Shown piece after piece: positions 11,501-21,908 of a stretch of DNA of 64,000 nucleotides (positions are counted from its first letter, which is position 1; each line of letters begins with the position of its first letter). Made by a program: the position numbers and the translations under genes. The DNA lies in NCBI GenBank assembly GCA_023634235.1, contig JAMKCF010000018.1, positions 10,056,768 to 10,120,767 of the forward strand, in the 5' to 3' direction. The notes under the pieces are model-generated. The model saw only the letters and a program-made list of their open reading frames with translations, was not told where the DNA came from and ran no database searches. This DNA is from Pisaster brevispinus (lineage: Eukaryota > Echinodermata > Asteroidea > Forcipulatida > Asteriidae).

Positions 11501-14500
11501 GACCAAAGTCTGGAATAAGGGGTACACAATAACCCCCCGAAAGGGATTTTATGAGGCATGTTTTCCAGAACCTGTTGTCGCTCTTCATCTGGGTAAAAAA
11601 AAGCATAAATGGTAGATGCCTGTGCACGCTACACACTGGAAAGTCCAGGTAGATATAAATGTCAGCTGTCCGGCTGTTAGCAACAAATTAAGGCAAATCC
11701 AAAGTTGTTTCCCAAGTCTATATAAATAGCCATTTAAAATATCAGCCACAAAACAACTAGCATCTTAAATAGAATATGTGGTAAACTTGATCTGAAATAT
11801 TTTCAGGATGAGGAGAGCCAAGTGAAGAAGACAGTGAAGGAAGACAAAGTCAAGGCCTTCATTGAGAAAGGTACGTGGAAGTCTTGGAATATGGCATTAG
11901 GCCAAGTAAACCATAGACAAGTTTTGTTTGTTATTTAAGAAGATGGGGGCCTTTTTTGTTTCTTTTCTTTCTTCAAGGAGGAAAGAGCTAGATTAAACAA
12001 TTTAAAACTTGGAAGTCTAAAATATAGGTAAATAATAATAATAATAACGGCTTCTTATATAGCGCTCATATCCGCCACTCAGTGACGCTCAAGGCGCTTC
12101 AACATTAAGCATTTTCCTGCAAGGTATGAGACCTACTCCTTTACATAGCACCATGTAATGGTTAACAAGGTGCTGTGGCGCAATATGCAACCAATCAAAC
12201 CAGGAACACCGAGGCGGACCCCTTCTCTTTTCGATAAGAGCACTGGGTTCTTTTACGTGCGTTACACAACACGCGGGACCAACGGCTTTTCGTCCCATCC
12301 GAAGGACGAAGCAATAATCAGATAATGGATAAGTGTCTTGCTTAAGGACACAAGTGTCACGACCGGGACTCGAACCCACACTCTGCTGAGTCGGAAACAC
12401 CAGAGCTTGAGTCCGGTGCTCTTATCCGCTCGGCCACGACACGCCACACATGAAATCAATAATAAAAAAGAATGATACCAAGATGAAGTGAAAATACATG
12501 AACAATTTTATATTTTTGATGAGAAAAGAAAGGGGTGTGGCTTCAAAAAAGGATGAGGGTGGGGGACAATCAACTGGGTTTTACTAACTTGGCCCTACGG
12601 ATCACCAAGAGTTGAATTGAAGAAATCATTTATTTTCATTCATTCTTTCTTGGTCTATTCATTTTGTATTATTATGCTGGCTTATGAAAACAATATTGCA
12701 CTTGTAGCTTTAGGCTAAATTGAGACAATGTAAATATTAAAATAGAGACAGACAAATTACAAATACTAAAAATACTGAACAAAATTACTCAAAATAAAAT
12801 TCATTAAAAAATCAACTAAGACGCAGAACTGTTGACATTCGAAGTGTTGGCAAAGTAAGGAACAGGACTTTTTTTATGGATTAGTCTGTAAGACAATTTC
12901 TTGACCTGTCTGAGTTTGATATTGCACGTTGGTATTTGTTGGTTGTGGTAGTCAATTAGTAAATTGAGAATTTGTTTAAGGTGAATGGGCAAAATTTTAG
13001 CACAAATCCCTTCTCCGATTTTGTAGTGATACATGTACTGGGTCATCTTTATGAGATGAATTACGATAAGTTACTTAAGCGGGGGAAAAAAAGAGTGTTC
13101 TGCTGTTCTAGGCTTTCAAGAAGTATGTAATGATTTATACTTCACAGTTCTTATAAGAACTGCATATGTATGAACTGTGTAGGACTATTAATTGAACCTT
13201 AATCATGTACATGTATGCTTGTGGGTGCAATACGCTGAACATGCTATGTAATAATTGATAAGTGGTGTACGATGTAATTAAGAACATTGTGTTTACATCA
13301 CCCACTAGACTGGTCTCCTGTCTTCATCCGCAAGGATAAAGACAGGCACTTGTTTTACAAACCAAATTATTTTATTGGATACAATGATTTCATTGGATAA
13401 ACGTGCAGTGACCTAAGCTTTCCATATCTTTGTTTGATTGGTCTGCTCCGAAGTGACGTGTTTGTCAGCAACACCATCAGCAGGAACTTTAGGATTGTCT
13501 GTTGCGCGTGCATGTACATAATGTTTGCATGTTTGCATGTTGTTTTATTCACAATGTAATGTAACTACGAATCTCCGCTGGTGAATGGATGCGAAGCAAC
13601 TGGCAGGATCCTGCCAGTTGCTCAAGGCTGGTATCTGGCGTTATTCATGAGCCTCGAAGATGTTTGGGCTTATCATGCACTTGCACCTTCCCTGCTAGCG
13701 CCCTCTATTAAAAAGTTGTGCGCCTTATTGTTATTAAGTAGAAGCATTAAGATTATTATTAAGAGAAGGGTATATGGTGACATTCTATTTGTAAATATTA
13801 CTGAAGAATAACCTGACAGAAGGAATGTAACAGTAGTTGATTGTCTGGCAACGTCCAGGACAAATGTGTAAATAGTAATAAAGTAACCGTTTACTGTTGG
13901 ATCGTACAACTGACTCCATGCAAACAGTCATTAATAAGGAAACCCATGACATTGTGTAGGCCAGCCCTCTGACAATAAAGTTGTCCTGGGTTTTTTCCAA
14001 GGTAACCTTGAACTTGTACTGTTATCTAAGTCACAGTCACTCAGGATGTTTGGGTAGAAGTGTCAATGATTTCCGCTCTCATAAGCTTATGTGCTTAATC
14101 AGACTTGCATAATGACATGAATGAGGGGGTGCTGTCAATTTCTAGGCCTTTCTAGTTGTAGTTTTATTGGCAAAACAAAAAGAATGTATCAAGTTATAAA
14201 CCACAAGGGAAACTGACTGGGTAAATTTGAAATAATTTGGGGTTCAACAAAGAAAAATTTACTAGAGCGGATTTTAACCAACGACCTCCGGCTATCTAGC
14301 CCTATGTTGGGGTCTCTGGCACTGTTGACAAAACACTGTATCATGAATTAGAAGACCATCTAAAAGTGTCAAAAACTTCAAGGGTAGTTTAATGTACGAA
14401 AGGAAATGCGATAAATGGTACCACTTTTACCACCTCATAGACCTCTTGCCTATGATGTTACAAGCTCACAGTGCCCTCACTGTTGTCAAAGGAAGACCTA

Positions 14501-17500
14501 CAGTTGGACATGTATCATTGACTGACTGTTGTGCATGGCACGTACCCCAATGCAAGAGGTCTATGAGCTGTTATTTCCAGTGGTTGTAAATGTTTTTTTT
14601 TAAGTACCTGAAACCTCTCAAAAATGTTTCAACAAATAATTTTAGTACATAGATACATTTAATGTGAGAAAAAATAATAAAAATAATAAAAAATAACAAT
14701 TGTCACCCTCAAATTTCCATAACAAATTTTATGATCTAAAAAACAGTGTATCTGTGCTGTGTCTGTAAGAAATTTCAGTTTAGGTTCTTGACTCCTTTAT
14801 GGTAAAATAAATTGTTTTGTAAAAACAAGTATTGTGAAGCAAAATATTTTCAAATTTTGGAATGAACAAAGAAAAATAAATGTTGGGGTCTCCAATATAT
14901 TTTCCATACATTTGTTGTTGTCAGTAATAAAATATATTATTTTGTAAATGCAGGTACCGTGATGTCTGCAGAAACAGCTAGCACAGCCCAATTGAAATCA
15001 CTTTCTGGCGACATGGCATGCATGCTAAACTTTTTTTAAGAGGTTTTTGTGTGTGTATAGTATGTAAGAAGTAATAAACATTATCAGACATACAAGTTTA
15101 TTGCCAGCAATAAACATGTAAATTTGGTTTTACTCTTACGTTGATGTAGGCATTGAATACTCGGTACTTTCCAAGTAAAAAAGTACCCATAGTTAAGGCA
15201 TACGATAGGGTTATGATTGAAATCCATGACTCTACTTTTCTGTAATATTCTGTCGTTTTCTTCATCGTTTTCATGAACAGACGGATATGAAATATCACAT
15301 TTTCGGCTTTTTGGTCAAATCTTTTTTGCACTTTTTGCCAAAAAGTTTGGCATGTCAGTGTGTGGGTAATCAGGTCTCAACCATCGTCGGCTTAAGTGCA
15401 TTTGATCAGAGTTAATGGAGTTCTAGTTAACTATGGTCCTGGATCAAACTTGCTCAATATATTTAGCTTTGGGCAAAAGTTGGTAAACGAACAAAGTAGG
15501 TCAAAATTGCATTTTCATGAAGAGGCTTATGTTTGACTAGTTTAAAATCAACCAACATGACCAACCTCTTCGGAACAGTAGTATATAATACTATTGTCAA
15601 TGTGGTAAGGTTTAATATATAAAGAAACAAACCATACGAGTTTTACATGTAATGCGGCAGAGTTACCAGTTGGATTTAAGCCATTTTTTAAAAGACAAAT
15701 ACATCATGAATATATTTTACTTGGTTTTTTTTTCTCCCAGAAATGTGTGCATATATTTTACTTGTTTGTTTTTTTCAGAGCGCAGTATCACCAGTAAGCC
15801 CCTCAACCCCTTCTCTGAAGCCCCACCCGCCAAAAGAGCCAAACTTGATCATTCCGAAACCCCAAGCACCAGTACCAGCTCCAGCAGCAGCACCAACGGC
15901 TCTGCAGCAGCAGCTGCAGCAGGCGCAGCAGGCGCAGCAGCTGCCTCTACCTCTGAAAATGGGGACAAGAAACCTGACCTTCCAAGCTTCTGGATTCCAT
16001 CATTAACACCTCAAGCCAAAGCTACTGCAGTTCAAAAACCCGTAAGAACAATCTATTTAACTCTTAAATTATTAGGATTGTTAATCATCCATAAACAAGC
16101 TTGATTAATCCCCTGGCACATGAGGACACAAGCTCAAACAGCGCCCTCGCTGTGGTCAAAAGAAAGACTGTCATTGGTTAAAGCTATGGCAGGTCAAAAA
16201 CCTGGAAGCACATTCTATTTAGATTAAAGTTAAAGGTACGAGTATAGGATAACACAATTATCCGAAACAAATTTAAATAAACCTCTTTCATATTTTGCCA
16301 CTAGCTTAAACAGCGCCCTCACTGAAGTGAAAGGCAGACTTTCATTGGTCAAAGCCACGGAAGTATTAAAAGTATATGATTGTTAATCACACACTACACA
16401 AATTTGAAAAATCCCCTACTTGCATCACTAGCTGAAACAGTGCCCTCACTAGCTGAAACAGCGCCCTCACTAGCCAAAACAGGGCCCTCACTAGCTGAAA
16501 CAGCGCCCTCACTAGCTCAAACAGCGCCCTCACTAGCTAAAACAGCACCCTCACTAGCTCAAACAGCGCCCTCACTAGCTCAAACAGCGCCCCACTGAGG
16601 TTGAACAATGGTACATGTAGGTCTTTTAGTGTTACAATATTTTCCGCTATTCCCTGTACTTGAAGTTCGCCAATTTACTAAAAGTTAGTTTTTTTCTTCC
16701 TGTTTCACACATTGTTTATACTGAAAAGCACCTTGAAGCTGGCAAAAGGCGTTCTACAAATCCATAATAATTGTAGCGTTGTTGGGGGTGCATAAATTGT
16801 AACCGGAACAACGAACCAAGATTTTGCTGACTTTTAATTTTCTGGCCAAGAGAGCAATTTAATAAAGTTTACAATAACTTCAAAAATACCTAAATTACAG
16901 GTGGAGACAGACACACACTGTAGGCCCTTATGAACTAAATACAATAAAAATGGTAGCTGATAGAAATAATAATAGTAGCTGATAGAAATACTAAAATGTA
17001 TGGAATAAAACGGAGGCAAACCTATTTGTCCTATGAGTCCCTAAATGTCTGTGGTAGACTAAAATTTATGCAAAATAACTGGGTATGAATTAAAATAATG
17101 ACTTGAGATGAACTCTCCAAAGCATTCAATTTAACTTACTCTGTTTTGGGGCCAGCATGCAGTGCACCTATAAACATTACTCTCATCAATCCAAACAGCT
17201 GAGCCTTCAGCCCTCCATACGCGATGTTGCCTGGCCACACCCAAAAAGCCAACTCACCAGGGCCCAGCTTTCTCTGCCTAGAACTGCAAAACTAAGAACT
17301 AAAGGAATGTTATTGAATAGAAAGCCTTTGTTAATAACTGGAACATGCTGCATAAGAATGATGTACATGTAACCAAACAAAAGGAACTAGACTCAATGTG
17401 TGTTACCAAAAGAATGTAGTCCCACAGGTGATGGTTCAATGTGTACCGACATAACTTTGATTAAAAGAACCCCAGTTCAAAGGAGAAACACATGTCAATC

Positions 17501-20500
17501 TCCACAAGTCACTGACCTGGACTAGTCAACATCTCCCACAAAGGAGGAGGCTGAACCCAAGACCAAACCACAAGTGTTCGGGGGGGGGGGGGGGGGGGCT
17601 ATTTGACTACATTATTGTTATGATATTTATGAAATAATTTTTGGTTGAACATGGAAGACTATCGTTGTCAACGTTCAGGTAGATCAAAAACCTGTAAGGA
17701 CATTTTGTTTTAGATCTTAAAGTATTAAAAGTGTCGCAGGTTTGGCAATCATCCAAACCAAATTTGAAATCAGTACATGTAGTTCAAACAGCGCCCTCAC
17801 TGAGGTAAAAGGAAGACCTATGGTTGAGACTTGTGCGTGACGAGCACACACGCATGTTTTCCAATGTTACACCTCAACTGAATCACTTTCTGGTCACCGC
17901 CACTTTTTTTCGCAGCTCTCACAAATGGTTTTGGTCAAAGATTTGTTTTTATGCCAGATATTGGTTTTAGCTTGGGTTTGCCAAAACACGCTCCAGATGT
18001 TGGGTTACATGTAGACGTCAGCCTGAGAGCGGAAATCAATTGGGTCACCATGTTTTCGTTGAGACTAACTGAGTAGTAATCAATTTGGAACAGTAGGAAA
18101 TGAATCCAATTTCCATTTTGTTTCCCACGGCATGTACATGACGGCATGCCACTGCAGGGATTTATTTCGTCCAGCAATTTTACAAAATATTTAGACTGAG
18201 CATGTGCACACTAAATGAGTAATAGCCTATTGAGTTGCAAAATGATGAGTAGCAACTGCTGCATTTTGTGTAGCCTTTTGCTATGCTATACCAGGGAAAC
18301 AGTTGACTACTAGCATTGGCATTTCTACAACAATTTTGTAAACGGGAGGGGCATGAGGGTGGGAAGCATGGGACACAATTTGTTCCTGTTTTATTTGTCT
18401 TCTTTTCTTTTGTGTTTACTTTTCTTCTTTCTTTCTTTCTTCCCTGTTTTTCTATCTTTTTCCTTCTTTTTAATTCATATTTTATTAGAAATATACATGT
18501 TTAATATAAAAAACTCACAATACGATTCAAAGTTCCCTCACAAGTTAAAGAGTGTTCATAACGTTGGTAAGATTGAAAATCGTAAATCTTCACAGGAATC
18601 ACGGATTTGCACATGCTGTGAAAAATGTCACTGTCTTTACTTGGTTTTAGTCGGTCTCATTTTGACAATAATATTCTAAAAACTTTTCTTTTTTTACATC
18701 AGCAAATTCTGAAAATTTACAGCTAGTGGAGTACATTGCAGTTACCCAAATGTACCCACAATGCAATACCCAGTCAATAGAAAGCTTCCAGTAAACACTG
18801 CATGATTTCTTGGCTACTCCTTTACTCCATGCTCTAGACTGGCTTCCAGTCTGACAACAAGTACACTTCAAAATGAACTTAATGTACGCTTTCAAGTGTA
18901 TTTATTGAGTAGGTTTGAGCTACAACTGTACATGTACCTCAATGAATGCGTACATCAATACAAACCTGGATGACCTGGCCTATGCTGGGTTCCGACTGCA
19001 CAGTTCTTGCTGAACATAGAACTGTAAATTCTGCTGTGACAATGCCTTCACTAACATAGCTCCCAAACTTTGAACTGAGCTGCCATCTCAAGTCAGCTTG
19101 TCAGGCACTTTTCAATTATTTAGGAAGCACTTAAAGAGACACTTACTTTCAACTTTGTAGTATTCTCGGTTTTTGATGTTCTCTGATGAGGTTTGATGCT
19201 CGTCACAGCGCTGTGATTTATATGAAATAGGGCTTTATAAGAACTTATTATTGTTACGATTATCATACCTCTCAAATCTACAGGACAAAACGGTCTATTG
19301 CCCCATGAGCAAGAAACCTCTGAAAGTGAAGAACCTTATCCAGGTGAACTTCGCACGAGCCGATGATGTCAACGACAAGCGCCCTCTGGTGGCAAAGCAG
19401 ATACGCTACAAATGTGCCGTTACACATGACATCCTATCAAACAAGACGCCATGTGCTGTGCTTAGACCAAGGTACATGTATCCAAGTGACAGTACTCAAT
19501 AGGATAATGTCCCCATGCCCCCCCCCCCTTCATTTTTGAAAACCAAATACATATTTTACATTTTAAGATTGAAAAAAAAAAGGATGTCATATAATATAAT
19601 ATACCATCTAAACAATGTGGACAACTAGTCCTATAATTATCCATATAGGACTCCTATATTAAATTTTGAGCTTATACATATGTACATGGCAAAATAAAGG
19701 ATGACACATGACGAGTGTTCCACCAACCAACATGACCAAATGACAAGGATCTGTGTGTGCGGTACACATGTATAAAATAGTATAATACAATATAATATGA
19801 TAGAAATTTAAATTAATGCATTCATGTGTATATTTTGTGTAATTTGTACTTTTTTAATGCAGCAAGATAGTGCAGTCATGGCCGATCAATTTAGTCAATC
19901 AGAATTGAGCTCTGGATTTGTTAAAGTTTGGGTTCAGGTCACGGTCATGAGACTTGAGTCCTTAGCAAAACCTTAATTGCTTCGTCCTCTGGACGTTCAG
20001 GTCCCAAGTGTTTAGTTATGCCCATAAAAGAACCAAGTACACTTTTTTATTACGGAAAGGGTTTTTTCTGGCAGGTCTGCAGCAAATTCAGCACCTTGTA
20101 AATCTGCACCATGTTTGCAGGGTGCTTTTAAACATGTTTAAAAAGGTCACTTTGTTAAAAAAACTCTAGCCTTTGAATCACCAATAGAAAAAAATGTTAT
20201 ACACATTTGCTGTATAATTATAATGATTAATTTATGCTTTTCTGTTCTGTTCTTAAGTGGGAAGGTTGTCACGCTGGACTGTGTCAATAAAATCATCAAG
20301 AAGGACATGATGGATCCGTTCACCGAAGACAAGCTGAAGGAAAATGACATTATCAAAATTAGACGGGTTAGTTTGACAGGAATAGTGGAGACTATCTGGT
20401 TTTTACTTTGACATGCCACAGTTGCACTACATTTATTTATTTGTTTATAGTCAAGCACTCTGGACTCAAGATCCAGTGTTTCTGATCAGTCAAGACCCAG

Positions 20501-21533
20501 TCTTTAAGCAAGACACTTAACTATTATTGCTTTGGTTGAGAGCACCGCACTCAAGCTCTAAGGTTTGAGTTCTGGTCTTGTCACGTTCTTGTCCTTTAGC
20601 AAGACAAGACAATAACCATTATTGCTTCATCCTTCCGATGGGACGTAAAGCTGTAGGTCCAGTGTGTTATGTAATGCCCCTGTGTATTCTGGTATGGTTG
20701 GCTGCAGATTGCGCCACAGCACCTTGTAAACCATTACATGGTGCTATTTTTAACATAGCTCCGCATACATTGCACATTTACACTTCCAGAAGTCCCAAGT
20801 ATATAAAACCGTTTAGACATAGATACAGAGATTGAGAAGTAACATATGTCTTTCTTGGGAATTCCAAAGCGATTTAGAAGTTTTCTAGACCTGCTGACCC
20901 AAGATAGTATCTACAGCTTCTAACTACATTTCCTTGCCAGAATTTTGAGTTGAAGCAGGTTTCAAACATTCCTCACGTCTTGATTGAACAGTGCAGATGG
21001 CTGCTTCAAAGATAAAGTGCATTACTGTTTACTCACAAAAATATCTTCTTCTGTTTTGGTTTTGGTGTTTTTTTTTTTACTTGTAGCAGTGAGGATATCA
21101 AACCTCATTTTTCTCTATAATGGATTAAACATCTTTTATGACCTTGGGCGGATTTCACAAAAGGTTGGGATTGTTCTTAAAGAATGTGCAGGCCCGATAA
21201 TTCAAAGAGCAAGGGCACCAAGGCGTTTTGTCCTTGGTAAAAGACACCTCTATGAGGAAATTGTAAATTTCTATTGGAGCGTTCAAAGGGCACCAAGGCA
21301 CTGACCAGGGGGCAATGGAGGCAACTGCCTCTGTTGCCTCCGTGAAGTATCAGGCCTGGGTGTGTGCCATACTACCTCACCATGAACATGTAATTAATAA
21401 TAATACAAGTTTAAAACAAAATTTCTTTCTTTCTTCACTTTTTTTCATCGCGAAGGGAGGAACTGGATTTGCGAGTGCTGCGGAGTCGTCCTTAGAAGCC
21501 AAAAAAGCCAGACCAGTCATGATGGCGTCGTGA
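8460..21533 (+). CDS. NOSIP: Nitric oxide synthase-interacting protein (whole gene, 8 coding exons)
   Basis: NOSIP is a nuclear/cytoplasmic U-box-type E3 ubiquitin ligase that binds nitric oxide synthases and associates with spliceosomal complexes. Eight exons (8460-8529, 9777-9882, 10970-11081, 11807-11870, 15779-16041, 19284-19471, 20258-20366, 21456-21533) join to 990 nt, 329 residues. All borders are GT-AG and phases agree. Hallmarks: N-terminus MTRHQRNCTAG, the U-box stretch DFDCCCLTLQPCANPVIS then EEGYLYDKEAIIEYVL, SKPLNPF, LPSFWIPSLTP, the second zinc-finger-like half (VYCPMSKKPLK; YKCAVTHDIL; PCAVLRPSGKVVTLDCV), and GGTGFAS..ARPVMMAS at the end. Human NOSIP has 301 residues; the difference is mainly a Ser/Ala-rich insertion in exon 5. 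Confidence 0.97.
8530..9467 (+). other. NOSIP intron 1, first part
   Basis: AT-rich intronic sequence with several TACATGTA palindromes near 9250 and a stretch of TATA dinucleotides near 8860-8880. Nothing else recognised. Confidence 0.6.
9468..9632. mobile_element. MITE of the AGGCC-TGGAATTA family, diverged copy
   Basis: Homologous to 34407-34574: both start with TGTCATCATGATCAT, contain GTACATGGAATTA or close variants near each end in opposite orientation, and share a GCGCGTGTGTAG-type centre. The ends (AGGCCAGTGGCCCTGTA; TTCATAATTCAGGCCT) form an imperfect terminal inverted repeat. It lies in NOSIP intron 1. Confidence 0.65.
9777..9882 (+). CDS. NOSIP: NOSIP coding exon 2
   Basis: Acceptor tcttgcag/CTCAATC, donor ATAAG/gtatgt, phase 2. 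Encodes SGYGTNKTRLGKDSVGDFD then CCCLTLQPCANPVI, the first half of the U-box-like domain with its cysteine cluster. Confidence 0.97.
10080..10935 (+). repeat. 101-bp tandem repeat in NOSIP intron 2
   Basis: Four units of exactly 101 bp (the AGGAGGGTTGACCGTGTACT mark recurs at 10521, 10622, 10723, 10824 and 10925), with ATATTGCAGGCTGGCATAG in each. More diverged relatives lie upstream from about 10080. Each unit contains a TTGCAGG that looks like a weak splice acceptor. The array ends 35-45 bp before NOSIP exon 3. Confidence 0.92.
10970..11081 (+). CDS. NOSIP: NOSIP coding exon 3
   Basis: Acceptor tttcccag/TGAGGAG, donor CAACAG/gtctgt, phase 0. Encodes EEGYLYDKEAIIEYVLKQK followed by the start of a charged coiled-coil (QMKEYHRQCRLQQ). 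The acceptor lies 46 bp after the last unit of a 101-bp intronic tandem repeat. Confidence 0.96.
11807..11870 (+). CDS. NOSIP: NOSIP coding exon 4
   Basis: Acceptor tattttcag/GATGAGG, donor GAAAG/gtacgt, phase 1. Encodes DEESQVKKTVKEDKVKAFIE, matching the human HVRGFLEKE region. The preceding intron (11082-11806) contains no repeat or gene that I recognise; the minus-strand ORF there is spurious. Confidence 0.94.
12033..12445 (-). mobile_element. tRNA-derived SINE, family A, best-preserved copy
   Basis: Reading the minus strand: a tRNA-like head (GTGTCGTGGCCGAGCGGATA then GGGTTCGAGTCCCGGTCGTG) and a body with CAAGACACTTATCC, GGATGGGACGAAAAGCCGTT, GAACCCAGTGCTCTTATCG and GGTTTGATTGGTTGCATATT. 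It ends GCGCTATATAAGAAGCCG and an ATT microsatellite. The ATT tail matches that of the local LINE copies. It lies in NOSIP intron 4. Confidence 0.9.
13305..13705. mobile_element. Dispersed 400-bp element with a perfect 28-bp palindrome
   Basis: Homologous over its whole length to 46632-47085: both begin CTAGACTGGTC-CCTGTCTT and share GCTTTCCATATCT, ATGATTGGTC-GCTC and GGATCCTGCCAG. Positions 13595-13622 are an uninterrupted 28-bp palindrome centred on GGATCC; the other copy keeps only part of it. Both copies run into an AGCGCCCTC motif at the right. No coding capacity. Confidence 0.75.
14225..14330 (-). mobile_element. tRNA-derived SINE, family C, fragment
   Basis: Contains TTTGGGGTTCAACAAAGAAAA followed by the reversed head TTTTAACCAACGACCTCCGG and CTATCTAGCCCT, as in the better copy at 35825. 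It lies in NOSIP intron 4. Confidence 0.65.
14427..14573. mobile_element. MITE with CATAGACCTCTTGC ends
   Basis: Begins CATAGACCTCTTGC and ends GCAAGAGGTCTATG, a perfect 14-bp terminal inverted repeat. The interior has ACAAGCTCACAGTGCCCTCACTG and GGAAGACCTACAGTTGGAC. Fragments of the same interior (AGCGCCCTCACTG) recur at 16135, 16310, 17790, 47060 and 52255, and a full relative lies at 40471-40592. Confidence 0.78.
14600..15778 (+). other. NOSIP intron 4, last part
   Basis: AT-rich intronic sequence. No repeat family or exon is recognised. The polypyrimidine tract and acceptor of exon 5 close it. Confidence 0.55.
15779..16041 (+). CDS. NOSIP: NOSIP coding exon 5
   Basis: Acceptor tttttcag/AGCGCAG, donor AAACCC/gtaaga, phase 0. 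Encodes SKPLNPFSEAPPAKRAKLD (with a basic nuclear-signal-like KRAK), then a Ser/Thr and Ala/Gly low-complexity insert of about 35 residues, then LPSFWIPSLTPQAKATAVQK. The insert is written in imperfect GCA and AGC triplets and could be length-variable. Confidence 0.97.
16042..16600 (+). repeat. AGCGCCCTCACTAG array (about 20-bp units) in NOSIP intron 5
   Basis: From about 16418 to 16596, nine units of CTAGCT(C/G)AAACAGCGCCCT(CA) recur every 18-21 bp. Just upstream, at 16135 and 16310, lie two single fragments of the CATAGACC MITE interior with the same AGCGCCCTCACTG core. The array therefore looks like local amplification of a MITE piece. It opens a short plus-strand frame with repeated 'SLAETAP', which is not a gene. 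Confidence 0.88.
16601..18814 (+). other. NOSIP intron 5, middle part
   Basis: Intronic sequence with an 18-base G run (about 17580-17598), another AGCGCCCTCACTGAGG fragment at 17790 and a pyrimidine-rich CTTTCTTTCTTTC stretch near 18425. No exon is recognised. Confidence 0.55.
18815..19260 (+). mobile_element. 3' end of a CR1/L2-like LINE in NOSIP intron 5
   Basis: Plus-strand reading recovers a decayed reverse-transcriptase tail: LDWLPV then a stop near 18840-18860, APKL.NELPSQVS near 19065, and FRKHLKRHLL near 19120. The 3' end is GCTTTATAAGAACTTATTATTGTTA. Several stops and frameshifts are present. It ends 23 bp before exon 6. Confidence 0.75.
19284..19471 (+). CDS. NOSIP: NOSIP coding exon 6
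   Basis: Acceptor atctacag/GACAAAA, donor CCAAG/gtacat, phase 2. Encodes TVYCPMSKKPLKVKNLIQV, then YKCAVTHDILSNKTPCAVL, the C-terminal zinc-binding half of the protein. It follows directly on a LINE tail in the intron, only 23 bp upstream. Confidence 0.97.
19875..20150 (+). mobile_element. tRNA-derived SINE, family A, diverged
   Basis: Recognisable pieces are GTCATGGCCGATCAATTTAG, TTTGGGTTCAGGTCACGGTC, CTTAATTGCTTCGTCCTCTGG and CAGCACCTTGTAAATCTGC, in the order of the family consensus. It lies in NOSIP intron 6. Confidence 0.6.
20258..20366 (+). CDS. NOSIP: NOSIP coding exon 7
   Basis: Acceptor gttcttaag/TGGGAAG, donor AGACGG/gttagt, phase 0. Encodes GKVVTLDCVNKIIKKDMMDP and KLKENDIIKIRR, aligned with human SGAVVTLECVEKLIRKDMVDP. 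Confidence 0.96.
20447..20765 (+). mobile_element. Two overlapping SINE family A copies in NOSIP intron 7
   Basis: CAAGCACTCTGGACTCAAG and a second GCACCGCACTCAAGCTC head lie 90 bp apart, each followed by CAAGACACTTAAC- or CAAGACAAGACAATAACC-type sequence. Then comes a single body with TTCCGATGGGACGTAAAGC, GCAGATTGCGCCACAGCACC and AACCATTACATGGTGCTAT. The layout suggests one SINE inserted next to, or partly duplicated within, another. It begins about 80 bp after exon 7. Confidence 0.75.
21456..21533 (+). CDS. NOSIP: NOSIP coding exon 8 and stop
   Basis: Acceptor catcgcgaag/GGAGGAAC. Encodes GGTGFASAAESSLEAKKARP and VMMAS with TGA at 21531-21533. The polypyrimidine tract (CTTTCTTTCTTC..TTTTTTC) supports the acceptor despite the purine just before AAG. 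Confidence 0.95.
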   Translation, partial: GGTGFASAAESSLEAKKARPVMMAS

Positions 21534-21694
21534 TCGATGAGCACAAATCACTTCTATGGCTCCTAGAACAGTGCCCCTTCCCCAGTCTCCGCCCACTACA
21601 AACTCCCCCTACTTTGAACTCCCCCTCCCACTCCAAAATAATGCTTTTGTTTGTTTCATTTTGGGGGTTAAATTAAATGGTTGGGGAACTACAA

Positions 21695-21867
21695 TAGACC
21701 TTATACTTGTGACATCATTTGAGAAGAGCGCCCTCGGCCGGAGGTCAAAAGAAGGTTGCTTATTGACCCATTCTGTGTGCTGCGCATTGGAGATGTGCGT
21801 TTTCCATTGCTTCGTCAGCGTTGTACCTCCAAGATGGCGGTGTGATGACATCAATGCATAAGGTCCA
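21695..21867. mobile_element. 173-bp MITE, TA-GACCTTATGCA family, copy 1
   Basis: Same length as the copy at 44215-44387. Starts TAGACCTTATACTTGTGACAT and ends GATGACATCAATGCATAAGG, an imperfect inverted repeat flanked by TA or similar. The interior has GCGCCCTCGGCCGGAGGTCA and a YY1-like AAGATGGCGG (21831-21840). It lies in the inferred NOSIP 3' UTR. Confidence 0.8.
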
Positions 21868-21898
21868 GATCTAATGTTCATTGTGTCAAAAATATTAA

Positions 21899-21908
21899 CG
21901 AATAAATA
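21899..21908 (+). terminator. Putative polyadenylation signal of NOSIP
   Basis: Overlapping AATAAATAAA about 366 bp after the NOSIP stop codon is the first canonical hexamer in that direction. The inferred 3' UTR would include a MITE copy (21695-21867). Confidence 0.45.

Noticed and set aside
11101..11559. Minus-strand ORF of 152 codons in NOSIP intron 3
   Set aside because: It lies antisense in an intron, shows no recognisable domain, and the overlapping second minus frame is equally open.
15743..16006. Alternative frame in NOSIP exon 5 rich in Pro, Ala and Gln
   Set aside because: It is an out-of-frame shadow of a real exon with low-complexity triplets. The NOSIP frame is fixed by conserved motifs on both sides.
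16380..16598. Plus-strand ORF with SLAETAP repeats
   Set aside because: Created by the 18-21 bp array in a NOSIP intron. There are no splice signals tying it to flanking exons.
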